Shown: positions 22,153 to 32,640, counted from the first letter of the stretch. The stretch: DNA of 35,748 bases from Romeriopsis navalis LEGE 11480 (GCF_015207035.1 NZ_JADEXQ010000064.1:1-35748); one strand, 5' to 3'. Notes: generated from the letters alone by a model not told the origin. Made by a program: numbers and translations.

Positions 22153-23037
22153 ATGGCTGCGTCACGTTTGCTTAATCCCCTATTCGGCTTATTCAAATTG
22201 GCTGAACGTCCCTCCCTCTCCCAAAAGCTAACTTGGATGGGCGCCTGGATGACGCTGTTTTTTGTGAGTTTGGCGATCCTCTGCCCCGTTCTGCAAGCGA
22301 TCGGCGTTCTGCAAGATCCGAGTGAATTTCTGGCCAATGGGCCGCACCAGCCACCTTCTGCGGCCCATTGGTTTGGCACCAGTCGGCTCGGCTATGACGT
22401 CTTTAGTCGCACCTTGTTTGGCTCCCAGGCAGCCGTTCAGGTAGTGATTCTGGCCACGGCGCTGAGCTTGGCGATCGGCGTACCACTGGGAATGGTCAGC
22501 GGCTATCTCGGGGGGCGGCTTGATCGGGTGCTGCTCTTCGTCATGGACACGATCTATACCTTGCCCGGTCTATTGCTATCCGTCACCTTGGCCTTTGTGG
22601 TCGGACGCGGAGTATTTAATGCCGCGATCGCCCTCTGCATTGCTTACATCCCACAATATTTCCGCGTGGTCCGGAATCAAACGGTCAGTGTAAAAACCGA
22701 AGTATTCGTAGAAGCGGCCCAAGCAATGGGCGCATCCACATGGCGGATTCTCTGGCGGTATCTGGCTCAAAATGTGATTCAAAGTGTGCCCGTGATTTTG
22801 ACCCTGAATGCGGCGGATGCGATTTTGGTGTTGGGCGGACTGGGCTTTCTCGGGCTCGGGCTACCGGATGAAGTAGCGGAATGGGGCCATGACCTGCGCG
22901 GCGCCTTAGATGCCCTCGCCACGGGCGGAATTTGGTGGACCGCATTATTTCCCGGTTTAGCCATGACCTTAATGGTGGTCAGTCTTTCACTCTTAGGGGA
23001 AGGCTTGAGCGAATTAACCGAAAAGCGCCAACGCTAG
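22153..23037 (+). CDS. ABC transporter permease, DppC/OppC type
   Basis: A 294-residue inner-membrane protein with an N-terminal membrane segment (about residues 30-52), a periplasmic stretch containing HWFGTSRLGYDVFSR, which is characteristic of DppC/OppC permeases, and about five further membrane helices. The cytoplasmic EAA loop EAAQAMGASTWRILWRYLAQN contacts the ATPase. GGLGFLGLGLPDEVAEWG near the C-terminus is also a hallmark of the family. The substrate class is peptides, nickel or related small molecules. The partner DppB-type permease, ATPases and binding protein are not in this window, so it is an orphan permease, a scattered arrangement often seen in cyanobacteria. The ATG at 22153 lacks a clear Shine-Dalgarno sequence. 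Confidence 0.9.
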   Translation: MAASRLLNPLFGLFKLAERPSLSQKLTWMGAWMTLFFVSLAILCPVLQAIGVLQDPSEFLANGPHQPPSAAHWFGTSRLGYDVFSRTLFGSQAAVQVVILATALSLAIGVPLGMVSGYLGGRLDRVLLFVMDTIYTLPGLLLSVTLAFVVGRGVFNAAIALCIAYIPQYFRVVRNQTVSVKTEVFVEAAQAMGASTWRILWRYLAQNVIQSVPVILTLNAADAILVLGGLGFLGLGLPDEVAEWGHDLRGALDALATGGIWWTALFPGLAMTLMVVSLSLLGEGLSELTEKRQR

Positions 23038-23096
23038 CATTGCGCGGTGCCGCCACTCAACTTCCGAGCCAGCCAGTCAACAGCATCGCAGTGCGG

Positions 23097-23120
23097 TCCA
23101 CCGGAGAGAAGTCCGGCGGA
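23097..23120 (+). other. Hairpin between permease and GT41 genes
   Basis: CCGGA/TCCGG with outer TCC/GGA pairing around GAGAAG. It is GC-rich but lacks a U-tract, so it could be a weak terminator for the permease or a leader structure of the next gene, 54 nt downstream. Confidence 0.3.
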
Positions 23121-23173
23121 TTCGTCCAGAGTGGTTATCTTAGAAAAGATGCACCATTTGACACTCCCGGATC

Positions 23174-25468
23174 ATGACCCTCTCTGCACCCACTGTTCTC
23201 GATCGTGTAACTCAACTACATCAGGCAGGTGACTTTATTGCAGCGGAAGCACTCCTGATCGAGGCTTTAACTGCAACCCCCGACAATGCAGAACTGCTGC
23301 ATGGATTGGGTGTCACCAAGCTGATTCTGGGCGATCCACAGGCGGCGGTCGGCGCACTTCAAGCGGCAATTACCCAAGCCCCGGAAGAGGCGCTGTACTA
23401 TTACAACTTGGGGCTCGGACTGGAAGCAACCGGTGATGTTTTTGCCGCCTGTGAAGCCTACCGTCAGTCCTTGATGCTCGATCCCGAGCATGTCAATGCC
23501 TACTTGAATTGGGGCAATTTATTTCTACGGGTGGGGTATGAAGGAGAAGCGGAAAAGATCTACCGAGAAGCCCTCAAATTCGACCCCGAAAACTTTGGCG
23601 GCAATTGGAATCTTGGCAACATTTTGATGGAGCAGCAAGATTTAACAGGGGCGATCGCAGCTTACACAATCGCGGCTAAATCAGACACGAGTAACGCCGA
23701 TTTTCAAGCCAATTACGAGTTAGCAACAAAACTTGCGGCCCAAACACCTGATGTTGCAGCAAAGTACTTTGCAGACGTACTCCAAGCCAAAGGAGCGTAT
23801 CCCGATGCAATCGCCCAATATCAGTCAGCCCGCGACCTCGGTGAGAATAGCCCAGCAATCCAACAAGCGCTCGTTAAATGCTACAAGGAAACCCGTGAAT
23901 ACGACTCAGCCGTAGGTATTTGCGAAGATTTAATTGACAATCATCCCCAGGATCGGCATAACTATTTCTTGGCTCTGACGGTCTTCCAACAAGCCGGCAT
24001 GTATGAATCGGCCCAAGCCGTCTATCAACAGGCGATGAGTCATTTTCCGGGCGATTTACAATTTCAACTCGAAAACTGCCGCACATTACCCGTGATTTAC
24101 CAAACTGCCGTCGATATCGCGACATATCGCCAGCGGTTTACCGAGTCATTCACGGCCTTTTCGCAGCAACTTGATTTAAGCAATCCCCAAACCGTCACCG
24201 CGGTGCTAGAGCATCTGAATCACACCACAAATTTCCTGCTGGCCTATCAAGGTGAAAATGATATTGAGTTACAGCGGCAATACTGTCGGCTCGTGAGCCA
24301 GGTTCTGGCAATCGACCATCACCAATGGCAAGTTGATTTACCCATACCCGAAATCCCATCCGGCAAAATTCGGATTGGCATCCTCTCAGATGTGATGGGC
24401 AAAAGTCAGCTCGGACACTTCTTCCTGGGTTGGGTCCAAAATCTTGACCCAGCAATTTTTGAAGTTTATATCTATCACTTAAACCAACTGATTTCGCCGC
24501 TAACGCGGGATTTTTGGGCGCGGAGTCAAGAATTTCGGCATATTCACAAATGGCCAGTGGCCAAAATTGCCCAACAAGTCATTGCTGACCAACTCCATAT
24601 TCTCGTCTTGCCTGAAATTGGGATGAAACCCGAAATGACACTGTTAAGCAATCTCCGCTTAGCCCCGATCCAATGTACGACTTGGACGCATCCGGTCACC
24701 TCCGGCTCAGCGATGATCGATTACTTCCTATCGAGTGAACTGATGGAGCCAGAGGATGGCCAATCGCATTACAGCGAAACCTTAGTCGGGCTACCAGGTA
24801 TCGGGATTCACCATCCCCGTCCTGCAGTGCCAGACCGGACAGCGACGCGTAGCGAATTCGGCTTAGATGACGATCGGGTCGTTTATCTCTGCTGTCAGTC
24901 ACTGTTCAAATATTTACCACAGGATGATTGGGTCTGGCCCGCGATTGCCCAAGCCCTACCAAAAGCCCAGTTCGCCTTTATCCAGCATCCATCCAGCCAT
25001 ACCACCCAATTATTCCAGCAGCGACTAAAAACCGCCTTTGACCAGTTCGACCTCGATAGCGAAGCCTTCTGCGTCTTCACACCCCGCCTCTCCGAACCGG
25101 AATACATGCAGCTCAATTTATTATCCGACGTCTTTCTCGACAGTCATCGTTGGTCCGGTGGAATGACAACCATGAAAGCGATCGTATGTGATTTACCGAT
25201 CGTCACTTGCCCCAGTGGATTAATGCGAGGCCGCCATTCCTATGGCATTTTACGCATGATGGAAATCGAGGCGACGATCGCCCAAACCCTCGATGAATAT
25301 GTCGAGATTGCCGTCCGCCTCGGCCATGACCACAATTGGCGTAATGAAGTGATTGACCAAATGCGACCCCAACAAGCAAAGCTGTTCAATGATATGTCCT
25401 GCGTCGATGCATTACAGGATTTCTTCCAAGCCGCTGTCTTCGAGCAAATGATGGCGGCAGAGGCCTAA
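23174..25468 (+). CDS. TPR-containing GT41-like glycosyltransferase, divergent third paralogue
   Basis: A 764-residue protein. Residues ~1-290 hold clear TPR units (AELLHGLGVTKLILGDPQAA, YYYNLGLGLEATGDV, AYLNWGNLFLRVG, NWNLGNILMEQQDLTGAI). The catalytic part starts near residue 397 (KIRIGILSDVMGKSQLGHFF) and keeps the GT41 layout: PIQCTTWTHPVTSG, CQSLFKYLPQDD with the conserved Lys, DVFLDSHRWSGGMTTMKAI and RLGHD. It differs strongly from the tandem pair at 13.7-18.1 kb: DTYPYNGATTT there is DSHRWSGGMTT here, so donor or acceptor may differ. It is probably cytoplasmic. The ATG at 23174 has no strong Shine-Dalgarno sequence. It is convergent with sqdX. Its target is unknown. Confidence 0.87.
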   Translation: MTLSAPTVLDRVTQLHQAGDFIAAEALLIEALTATPDNAELLHGLGVTKLILGDPQAAVGALQAAITQAPEEALYYYNLGLGLEATGDVFAACEAYRQSLMLDPEHVNAYLNWGNLFLRVGYEGEAEKIYREALKFDPENFGGNWNLGNILMEQQDLTGAIAAYTIAAKSDTSNADFQANYELATKLAAQTPDVAAKYFADVLQAKGAYPDAIAQYQSARDLGENSPAIQQALVKCYKETREYDSAVGICEDLIDNHPQDRHNYFLALTVFQQAGMYESAQAVYQQAMSHFPGDLQFQLENCRTLPVIYQTAVDIATYRQRFTESFTAFSQQLDLSNPQTVTAVLEHLNHTTNFLLAYQGENDIELQRQYCRLVSQVLAIDHHQWQVDLPIPEIPSGKIRIGILSDVMGKSQLGHFFLGWVQNLDPAIFEVYIYHLNQLISPLTRDFWARSQEFRHIHKWPVAKIAQQVIADQLHILVLPEIGMKPEMTLLSNLRLAPIQCTTWTHPVTSGSAMIDYFLSSELMEPEDGQSHYSETLVGLPGIGIHHPRPAVPDRTATRSEFGLDDDRVVYLCCQSLFKYLPQDDWVWPAIAQALPKAQFAFIQHPSSHTTQLFQQRLKTAFDQFDLDSEAFCVFTPRLSEPEYMQLNLLSDVFLDSHRWSGGMTTMKAIVCDLPIVTCPSGLMRGRHSYGILRMMEIEATIAQTLDEYVEIAVRLGHDHNWRNEVIDQMRPQQAKLFNDMSCVDALQDFFQAAVFEQMMAAEA

Positions 25469-25534
25469 GTTAACGGTCAAGCCAATCCGCTCACGGGAAT
25501 TTGCACCAATCACACATGGAATGATCACCCAGCA

Positions 25535-26662
25535 TTAAGCAGCGATCGCTACGTCTCCAATCACTTGGGCATAAAATCCAACCAGTTGCTGGGTCGCCGC
25601 CGACCATCCCCACCGTTCGGCTTCCCCACGGGCACTGCGCCGCAGCATCTCCCGTGACGCCGGATTCGCCAATAGCTTCCGGGTGGCCACGATCGCGCCG
25701 GTCTCATCCGCTGGGTCAAACATAAATCCATTGATGCCATCGGTGACAATGTCGGGAATCCCCCCCGAATTGGCCGCCACGACTGGGCAGCCCGCCGCCA
25801 TGGCTTCCAGTAGCACCAAACCCAACGTCTCCGTGCGCGACGGAAAGACAAAGGCATCGGCCGAAGCATAGGCCGCGCCAAGTTCTTCACCATGCAAATA
25901 CCCAACAAAATGCGTCTTCGTATCGGCAAAGTGGGCTTCCAAGGCTTCCCGGTTCGGACCATTACCGACCAACGCTAACCGTGCATCCGGGATCGACGCC
26001 AATACCGGCTTAATCCGCTCAATTTCTTTCTCCGCCGACAACCGCCCCACGTAGAGCAGCAGTGGCGCATCCGGCTGCCCCTGGGAAAGGCGATCGCGCA
26101 TTTCGCGGCTGGCCAAATCCGGGCGAAAGGTTTCGGTATCAACCCCTCGCTGCCATAAATCTACCCGCTCAATCCCGTGAGATTCTAAGGCTTGCACCAT
26201 TACCGATGAAGTACAAAGATTCAGCTTGGCCCGGTTATGGACATTTTTAATTAAGTTCCACATGAGCGGCTCAAGTGCGCCCAAACCATAATGCTTCAAA
26301 TACTCTGGCAAGTGCGTATGGTAGGACGCCATTAAGGGCACGCCATAGCGCTTGGCATAGTAAACGCCAGAAAGACCCACAACCGCCGGATTTACTACAT
26401 GAACAATATCTGGTTTAAACCGCCGGAGCTCCACACCAATTGACGGTCGTGGCAACGCCATTTTCAATTCTGGGTATAACGGCAAGGGAAATGCCGAAAT
26501 GCCATAGATTGACGCATCTTGATATTCTGTCAGACCATAGTCAGGGCAAAACACCTGCACCTGATGGCCCTGACGTTGCAGATGTTCTACCGTATGCTTC
26601 AACCGAGTGACAATGCCATCAACCTTCGGCAAAAACGTTTCCGTAAAAAGCGCAATTCGCAT
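25535..26662 (-). CDS. sqdX: Sulfoquinovosyltransferase SqdX (SQDG synthase)
   Basis: A GT4-family glycosyltransferase of 375 residues, transferring sulfoquinovose from UDP-sulfoquinovose to diacylglycerol, the last step of thylakoid sulfolipid synthesis. The start is the ATG at 26662 (MRIALFTETFLPKVDG, with the family's glycine/valine donor loop); the longer TTG start at 26680 adds six residues and is unlikely. Visible motifs: FKPDIVHVVNPAVVGL, SYHTHLPEYLKHYGLG, LLYVGRLSAEKEIE (start of the C-terminal Rossmann lobe) and FPSRTETLGLVLLEAMAAG with the E-x7-E motif of GT4. It lies 90 nt downstream of sqdB on the same strand, a classical sulfolipid operon. It faces the GT41 gene with a 66-nt convergent gap in which I see no strong terminator. 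Confidence 0.93.
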   Translation of the reverse strand: MRIALFTETFLPKVDGIVTRLKHTVEHLQRQGHQVQVFCPDYGLTEYQDASIYGISAFPLPLYPELKMALPRPSIGVELRRFKPDIVHVVNPAVVGLSGVYYAKRYGVPLMASYHTHLPEYLKHYGLGALEPLMWNLIKNVHNRAKLNLCTSSVMVQALESHGIERVDLWQRGVDTETFRPDLASREMRDRLSQGQPDAPLLLYVGRLSAEKEIERIKPVLASIPDARLALVGNGPNREALEAHFADTKTHFVGYLHGEELGAAYASADAFVFPSRTETLGLVLLEAMAAGCPVVAANSGGIPDIVTDGINGFMFDPADETGAIVATRKLLANPASREMLRRSARGEAERWGWSAATQQLVGFYAQVIGDVAIAA

Positions 26663-26752
26663 AAACCCTACTATCTTCAAATCACGTTGAGCGATCAGCT
26701 AGCCGTTTACCAAAGGGACATCGGAGTCCGTCCCTGAATTATTCACTTGCAG

Positions 26753-27910
<1,158 letters not shown>

Positions 27911-28181
27911 TTAGATTCTATTGCTGCGTTACTTCTTGCCAAATCTATCAGGTTTTGGCCCAAGGTTCGCGATAAGCTTTCGGCTTTTGCTAAAGCCCAC
28001 AGCCACCGGGTAAAGACAACTTCAAGGGTGGGTTAAATCACTCGATCTGTCATCTAACTAAAGGCAGAATGTACATCAGCGTACAGTGCCGACCAGGCAG
28101 CGCATGCAGCCCCATCATCGGCGGCATATCGGCGCATTCGGCAACGAAGACGTATTCCAAAACACTGACAATGCGAATCGC

Positions 28182-30416
28182 CTATCCTTCGGCGACAAAT
28201 CGCTCGGAATCTAAGAAGGGTGGCACCGGACAGTCGAGTAAAATGACGATCGCCCGCAACAAATCAGCTTGTTTCAGCGTGATTTTGTGATCGACCATGA
28301 CCGTTTGGGAGCAAGCATCGACAATCCCTTGTTTCAACTTCGGGGTCACCCGTCGCACTTTGTCCAAACTCCGACGCAACTCGCCCAAACTACAGCTCGG
28401 CAAACCCTCTGGAACGGCATTCTGACTCACACCTGGGAGCCGAAACAGCCCCGTTCGAAACGCAAACGCGACTTCCTCCGCATTTTGACTGCCAATCTTG
28501 GCCAAGGCCGCAATCAACGTCAACGCCTCATGCCAAACTGGGGCGATGTCCTTATAATCCACGGTCGGCGGTTGTGGGGCAGTGATATGGGGTTGTAGGC
28601 GATATTGCAACACTAAATAGCTGACAAACTCAGCCAGAGTCCACTGACCATCAATTTTTGCTAATTCATGCACCACTTTTAACACTCGCTGACAGTCCTG
28701 CGCTGCCGTTTGACGCAGGGCCGGTATTGCCAAATCCAACATCGGCAGGTACAAACGCGAATTCAAAGTTTTCAGCTGCGTATGCAACGCAAAAATTTGC
28801 TCAATCCCAGCCGGGTCTTCAACCTGTTGCAAATAATCAATCTGCTGCTGATAGGTGAAGGGATTCTCCCGATCGAGCATCAACGCATAGATCAACCGGC
28901 TCGCCGACTGCGGTTGACGCAGATCAGCCCGCAATGACACCGGAATTTCGGCCAGGAGGCCCTTGGCATAGTCATAATGGCTTGGGTCAACGGTGCCGAT
29001 CTGCGTAATCACCTGTTCTGGGGATGTCGCCAGCACCTGGTCTGGCAAGGCGGCCGCCGGCCGCGGTGATGTAGCCGGGCGGGATGGCGCGATCGCCTCA
29101 CCATCCGCAAATTCCGCCACTCCAGCCGCCGTCGCAACAGAACTCCTACCCGCTGATTCAGCCATCGCCGCTAGGTCGCCAGGCTGTAGGCCACGGACGT
29201 GCATAATCCGCTTGCCGATCGGCGGATGGGTCGCGAACCAATCGGCGGTCCACCACTTACTCAAGACGCTGCCAAAAAACATGTGGCTACTGGCCTGGGC
29301 ATAGGAGGCTTTCACCTGCGAACCACCACCCCGAATTTTTTCCAGGGCCGAGGCAATCCCTTCGGGATTACGCGTAAATTGTACGGCTGAGGCATCGGCT
29401 AAATACTCACGCTGGCGTGAAATCGCACTCTGCATCAAGCGACCAAAGAATAACCCCGATAGCCCAAACACCACCAGCGCTAAACCGAAAAAACCAATGG
29501 CATTACCATCATCATCCCGATCGAAGCGGCCCCATTCCGCCAACCCACGCCCGACTAAATAAATACAAAGAATCCCGTGCAACCAGCCCATCAGCCGGAT
29601 ATTCAGCCGCATATCGCCATTCAAAATATGACTAAATTCATGGCCAATTACCCCCTGCAACTCGTCACGAGTAAATTGGTCTAAACTGCCACGCGTCACA
29701 CCGATCACCGCATCATTCGGGGTAAATCCGGCCGCAAAGGCATTAATCCCGTTTTCATGATCAAGCACATACACAGCGGGCACTGGCGTACCTGAAGCGA
29801 TCGCCATTTCCTCCACAACATTCAGCAGCATCTGCTCTTGGTCACTCGCCAGATTATGGTTGAGCAACCGCCCCCCCAGCGCCGCCGCAACGACACCGCC
29901 ACCTTGCTTCAACTGATTGGTTTTCCACAGGCTGGACAGACCAATAATTGCCGTTGTAACAGTCCCAACACCGAGAAAAATATGGGGTTGCCACCAGCTT
30001 GTGATTGTACAAGCTAACGACCGCCGCCGATAACGCCGCCGCGAGGAATAACCATCACGATAATATCGATTGCGGCGCGAAGAACGCCCGAAGAATGAAG
30101 ACGATCGCCGCTTCGCCAATAGCGGGGTTGGCACATCTGTCGTGGACAAAATTGTGGTGGATTGAGCGGCCGGTTGCATCGCCAGCAAATCAACCGACGC
30201 CCCATCGAATCCCGCTGGTGCTAACGCCACCGGCGCGACCAAATCCGGTGTAATCGCAACACAACGACTCCCTAACAGCCCCGGAGCTGCGGCATTAAGT
30301 GAAACGATCGCCGCAATATAGACTCCGAGCACCAGCGTTAGAACCGATGCGCCAAACAGCACGAGCAGCTTTTTCGTTTGCTTTCGCGCTTGATCCTGAT
30401 GTTCAAAAAAATTCAT
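28182..30416 (-). CDS. M48 family membrane metalloprotease (HtpX-like) with long C-terminal domain
   Basis: A 744-residue protein. Membrane segments lie at about residues 17-38 and 146-163, with two more around 275-320. The zinc site is HEFSH (His259, Glu260, His263) and a third ligand, Glu337, sits in REYLADASAV; THPPIGKRI is also typical of M48 proteases. Between the first two membrane segments is a very basic stretch (residues 102-132) with 13 Arg and one Lys in 31 residues. After the protease domain come a Pro/Ala linker (~430-465) and a ~270-residue helical C-terminal domain of unknown role. M48/HtpX enzymes degrade misfolded or damaged membrane proteins. It lies 139 nt downstream of lemA on the same strand, a frequent pairing. 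Confidence 0.93.
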   Translation of the reverse strand: MNFFEHQDQARKQTKKLLVLFGASVLTLVLGVYIAAIVSLNAAAPGLLGSRCVAITPDLVAPVALAPAGFDGASVDLLAMQPAAQSTTILSTTDVPTPLLAKRRSSSFFGRSSRRNRYYRDGYSSRRRYRRRSLACTITSWWQPHIFLGVGTVTTAIIGLSSLWKTNQLKQGGGVVAAALGGRLLNHNLASDQEQMLLNVVEEMAIASGTPVPAVYVLDHENGINAFAAGFTPNDAVIGVTRGSLDQFTRDELQGVIGHEFSHILNGDMRLNIRLMGWLHGILCIYLVGRGLAEWGRFDRDDDGNAIGFFGLALVVFGLSGLFFGRLMQSAISRQREYLADASAVQFTRNPEGIASALEKIRGGGSQVKASYAQASSHMFFGSVLSKWWTADWFATHPPIGKRIMHVRGLQPGDLAAMAESAGRSSVATAAGVAEFADGEAIAPSRPATSPRPAAALPDQVLATSPEQVITQIGTVDPSHYDYAKGLLAEIPVSLRADLRQPQSASRLIYALMLDRENPFTYQQQIDYLQQVEDPAGIEQIFALHTQLKTLNSRLYLPMLDLAIPALRQTAAQDCQRVLKVVHELAKIDGQWTLAEFVSYLVLQYRLQPHITAPQPPTVDYKDIAPVWHEALTLIAALAKIGSQNAEEVAFAFRTGLFRLPGVSQNAVPEGLPSCSLGELRRSLDKVRRVTPKLKQGIVDACSQTVMVDHKITLKQADLLRAIVILLDCPVPPFLDSERFVAEG

Positions 30417-30555
30417 GACCCAATCGATTCCATCGCACTAAATATCCACCGCCGACCCGAAGCCGCGGGCCGACATTCTCCATCGCTTATCTGTGAAATC
30501 CCCACCAGCGTGATTTTCGACGCTAGCGCCATGCTCTAGACACCAGTTCAATGCT

Positions 30556-31146
30556 CTATGAGAAGGATACACGCGGGGCTTGACGTACTTCTGCGGATAC
30601 TTCTTCGAGCAATTCCGCCGCCGCAAATCCACCCGCAACTAAGTTGTTCGGGAAGATTTCGCGCTTCGTGTTGTAGTTCGTCACGGCATCGTTAAACCCT
30701 TGACGCGCAAAAGCAACTTTATTCTCAGTTGAGGAAAGCTCTTCCATCACACGGGTCATCGTGGCATCCGCTTTCAAGTCAGGATAGGACTCGGAGAGCG
30801 CCATAAACCGGCTGAGCGTTCCCGTCAAGGCCGCTTCGGCAGTACCCAACTGCTGCATCGCTTGGGCATCACCGGGATTACTGGCAGCGGCACTGCTGGC
30901 GCTAATCGCCGAATTCCGGGCAGCGATCACCGCTTCCAAGGTTTCCCGCTCATGCTTCATGTAGCCCTTAGCGGTTTCGATCAAGTTCGGAATCAAGTCG
31001 TAACGACGCTGGAGCTGCACGTCAATCTGCGCAAATGCATTTTTATAACGATTACGACCCGCAACCAGATCGTTATAAGCACTGACCAAAACAAAGATAA
31101 CCAAGCCGATCACAGCCAGGACAAAAATGAGTGAAAAGATAACCAT
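30556..31146 (-). CDS. lemA: LemA family protein
   Basis: A 196-residue protein: N-terminal membrane anchor (MVIFSLIFVLAVIGLVIFVL, residues 1-22), then the family signature YNDLVAGRNRYKNAFAQIDV, QRRYDLIPNLIETAKGYMKH and ESYPDLKADATMTRVMEEL, ENKVAFARQGFNDAVTNYN and FPNNL. It forms a long helical bundle outside the membrane segment. The family's role is poorly defined, but the gene is commonly next to M48/HtpX proteases, as here, suggesting an adaptor or scaffold role. The sequence is complete and of normal length. It is probably the first gene of a two-gene operon with the protease. Confidence 0.93.
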   Translation of the reverse strand: MVIFSLIFVLAVIGLVIFVLVSAYNDLVAGRNRYKNAFAQIDVQLQRRYDLIPNLIETAKGYMKHERETLEAVIAARNSAISASSAAASNPGDAQAMQQLGTAEAALTGTLSRFMALSESYPDLKADATMTRVMEELSSTENKVAFARQGFNDAVTNYNTKREIFPNNLVAGGFAAAELLEEVSAEVRQAPRVSFS

Positions 31147-31643
31147 TGATTTTTTCCTGAAATTCTCTGAAAAACCGTCAATAAGCAGGCGTTATGGTCC
31201 TAGCGTACCCGTGGAGCACCAGAAAATTCACCGAACTTTCACGGAAGAAGTGGCCCTGTACGCGGCCAGGCTGAATCACTTCCAGCAGCATCGCCGTAAC
31301 GCGCAAACCAACAGATATCACCAGCAGGCAATCGACAAAAACCGATGCCCGAGAAAAAGTGACATTCGCCCCACGAAGAATTGATATTGGAATTTTAGAT
31401 ATTGCGTTTTTAGGCAGGGAAGAAAATTTCGCTGAGGCTTTTTGGCATCAAAAATCAGATGAAAATATCTGTCGGAAGAAGTCCAGAAAATTTTCTTTTT
31501 TCGTTCAATAATTAGGCTTTATTTTTTCTTTTTAGAAAGCCGTTAAAACATCAAATTCACATCAATTAACACAATGCTGTAACGGATTGACAGAACTAAT
31601 TACTGAAGAGAGGTAAGAACGAATACATCGGTTTTCCCTAATT
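31147..31643. promoter_or_regulatory. AT-rich divergent intergenic region, lemA / PEP-CTERM gene
   Basis: No credible gene in ~500 nt; a short frame at 31127-31384 has no recognisable features. The distal half (31380-31640) is strongly AT-rich. It holds the palindrome AGAAAATTTTCT followed by a T-run (31485-31501), an inverted repeat CCGTTA/TAACGG (31540-31545 and 31580-31585, 34 nt apart) and an exact TTGACA at 31587-31592 without a good -10 at 17 nt. These sit 50-160 nt before the PEP-CTERM gene and could be its control region. Confidence 0.4.
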
Positions 31644-32480
31644 ATGTTTCTGTCCACTACCCGTAAAAAGCTGCTCGCAATCACGACTGGTCTAGTCGCT
31701 CTAGTCGCCACTGGGACAATGGCTCCCAATGCCCAAGCAAAAGATTTTACACTTGATTTTGAAAATGTTAAAACCAACGCTGACGGCACCTTAATCACAA
31801 CTCAATGGTCTCACTGGGGCCTCACAAACATCAGTGGCGTCAACGATCGCACTAATCAGGCCGCGAAGCTCAACACCTACAACACAGCTAAGAAAGGGCG
31901 CGATAACGACCTGAGAACTGGCAACCGGTGGGGCACCAGCAACCAAGGTAATGTTCTGATCATTCAGGAAGAAGATGGCAAAAGCTTCAGAAATGGTGTT
32001 TATACAGCAGATGACGAAGCGAAAGGTGGCAATATCAATTTTGACTTCAACCAAGCGGTCAAATTAAACAGCTTCACGCTGCTCGACATCGATGACAACG
32101 GCGAGGGAATCAACTTTACTGGCTTGGGTCAAGATGGGACAACCGCCGTCGACTTTAACATCGACGCCCTCATCACGAAATTAACCTCGACCTACGGCAC
32201 TAACCACATTGATGCTTACAACAAGTCTGTGACACTGAATGGCGTTACGATGACCCAGAAGAGCAAGAAGCGCCACGATAACTCGATGTTCGAGTTTTCC
32301 TTCGCTAACACCTATGTCTCCAATATTGATTTCTTCTACCCTGGCAGCGGCGCGATCGCGGATCTCAAGTGGAGCACGCAGGATACGACCAAAGTCCCTG
32401 AGCCCGCTGGCGTAGCGGCACTTTTCCTCACAACTGGTTTAGCCGGTCGCCGTCTGCGCCAGCGGAAGCAAATCACATAG
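31644..32480 (+). CDS. PEP-CTERM sorting domain exported protein
   Basis: A 278-residue exported protein. The signal peptide is residues 1-32 (basic MFLSTTRKK, hydrophobic LLAITTGLVALVATG, cleavage at AQA|KDF). The body (33-250) is beta-rich, starting FTLDFENVKTNADGT, rich in Asn/Asp/Thr/Gly, with segments such as NINFDFNQAVKLNSFTLLDIDDNGE, reminiscent of carbohydrate-binding-like beta-sandwiches. The C-terminus is a typical PEP-CTERM signal: VPEPAGVAAL (residues 251-260), a hydrophobic helix and a basic end RRLRQRK. Such proteins are recognised by an exosortase at the membrane and released or anchored at the cell surface. No exosortase gene lies in the window. The ATG at 31644 is supported by the complete signal peptide. 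Confidence 0.9.
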   Translation: MFLSTTRKKLLAITTGLVALVATGTMAPNAQAKDFTLDFENVKTNADGTLITTQWSHWGLTNISGVNDRTNQAAKLNTYNTAKKGRDNDLRTGNRWGTSNQGNVLIIQEEDGKSFRNGVYTADDEAKGGNINFDFNQAVKLNSFTLLDIDDNGEGINFTGLGQDGTTAVDFNIDALITKLTSTYGTNHIDAYNKSVTLNGVTMTQKSKKRHDNSMFEFSFANTYVSNIDFFYPGSGAIADLKWSTQDTTKVPEPAGVAALFLTTGLAGRRLRQRKQIT

Positions 32481-32486
32481 GGTGTT

Positions 32487-32546
32487 CAGGCTAAAGTACA
32501 TCGGTTGTCTGGCTAACGCTGGTTGCCAGGCTAAAGCATATCAGTT
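32487..32546 (+). repeat. Two 20-bp direct repeats after the PEP-CTERM gene
   Basis: CAGGCTAAAG(T/C)A(C/T)ATC(G/A)GTT occurs at 32487-32506 and 32527-32546 (period 40). It begins 7 nt after the stop codon. Function unknown; it may be a remnant of a local duplication. The remainder of the gap to 32640 shows nothing further. Confidence 0.5.
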
Positions 32547-32640
32547 AGCTGACGATCGCGTTGCCGAATCTCACAAAACAGTCCCATAAAACATCGGCCT
32601 GTTTGTATGTACTTGATGACTGAGTCAGACATCACACCGA

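Noticed and set aside
26663-26680. TTG start that would lengthen SqdX by six residues
   Set aside because: The family begins at MRIALFTETF, matched by the ATG at 26662.
28069-28290. 73-residue plus-strand frame beside the sqd operon
   Set aside because: It runs into the antisense of the M48 gene and lacks any recognisable feature.
31127-31384. 85-residue plus-strand frame upstream of the PEP-CTERM gene
   Set aside because: It starts within lemA, has no Shine-Dalgarno sequence, no hydrophobic or domain pattern, and ends in featureless intergenic DNA.
31485-31501. AGAAAATTTTCT plus T-run as a terminator
   Set aside because: The stem is only A/T-rich and no plus-strand gene ends upstream; more likely bent, promoter-type DNA.
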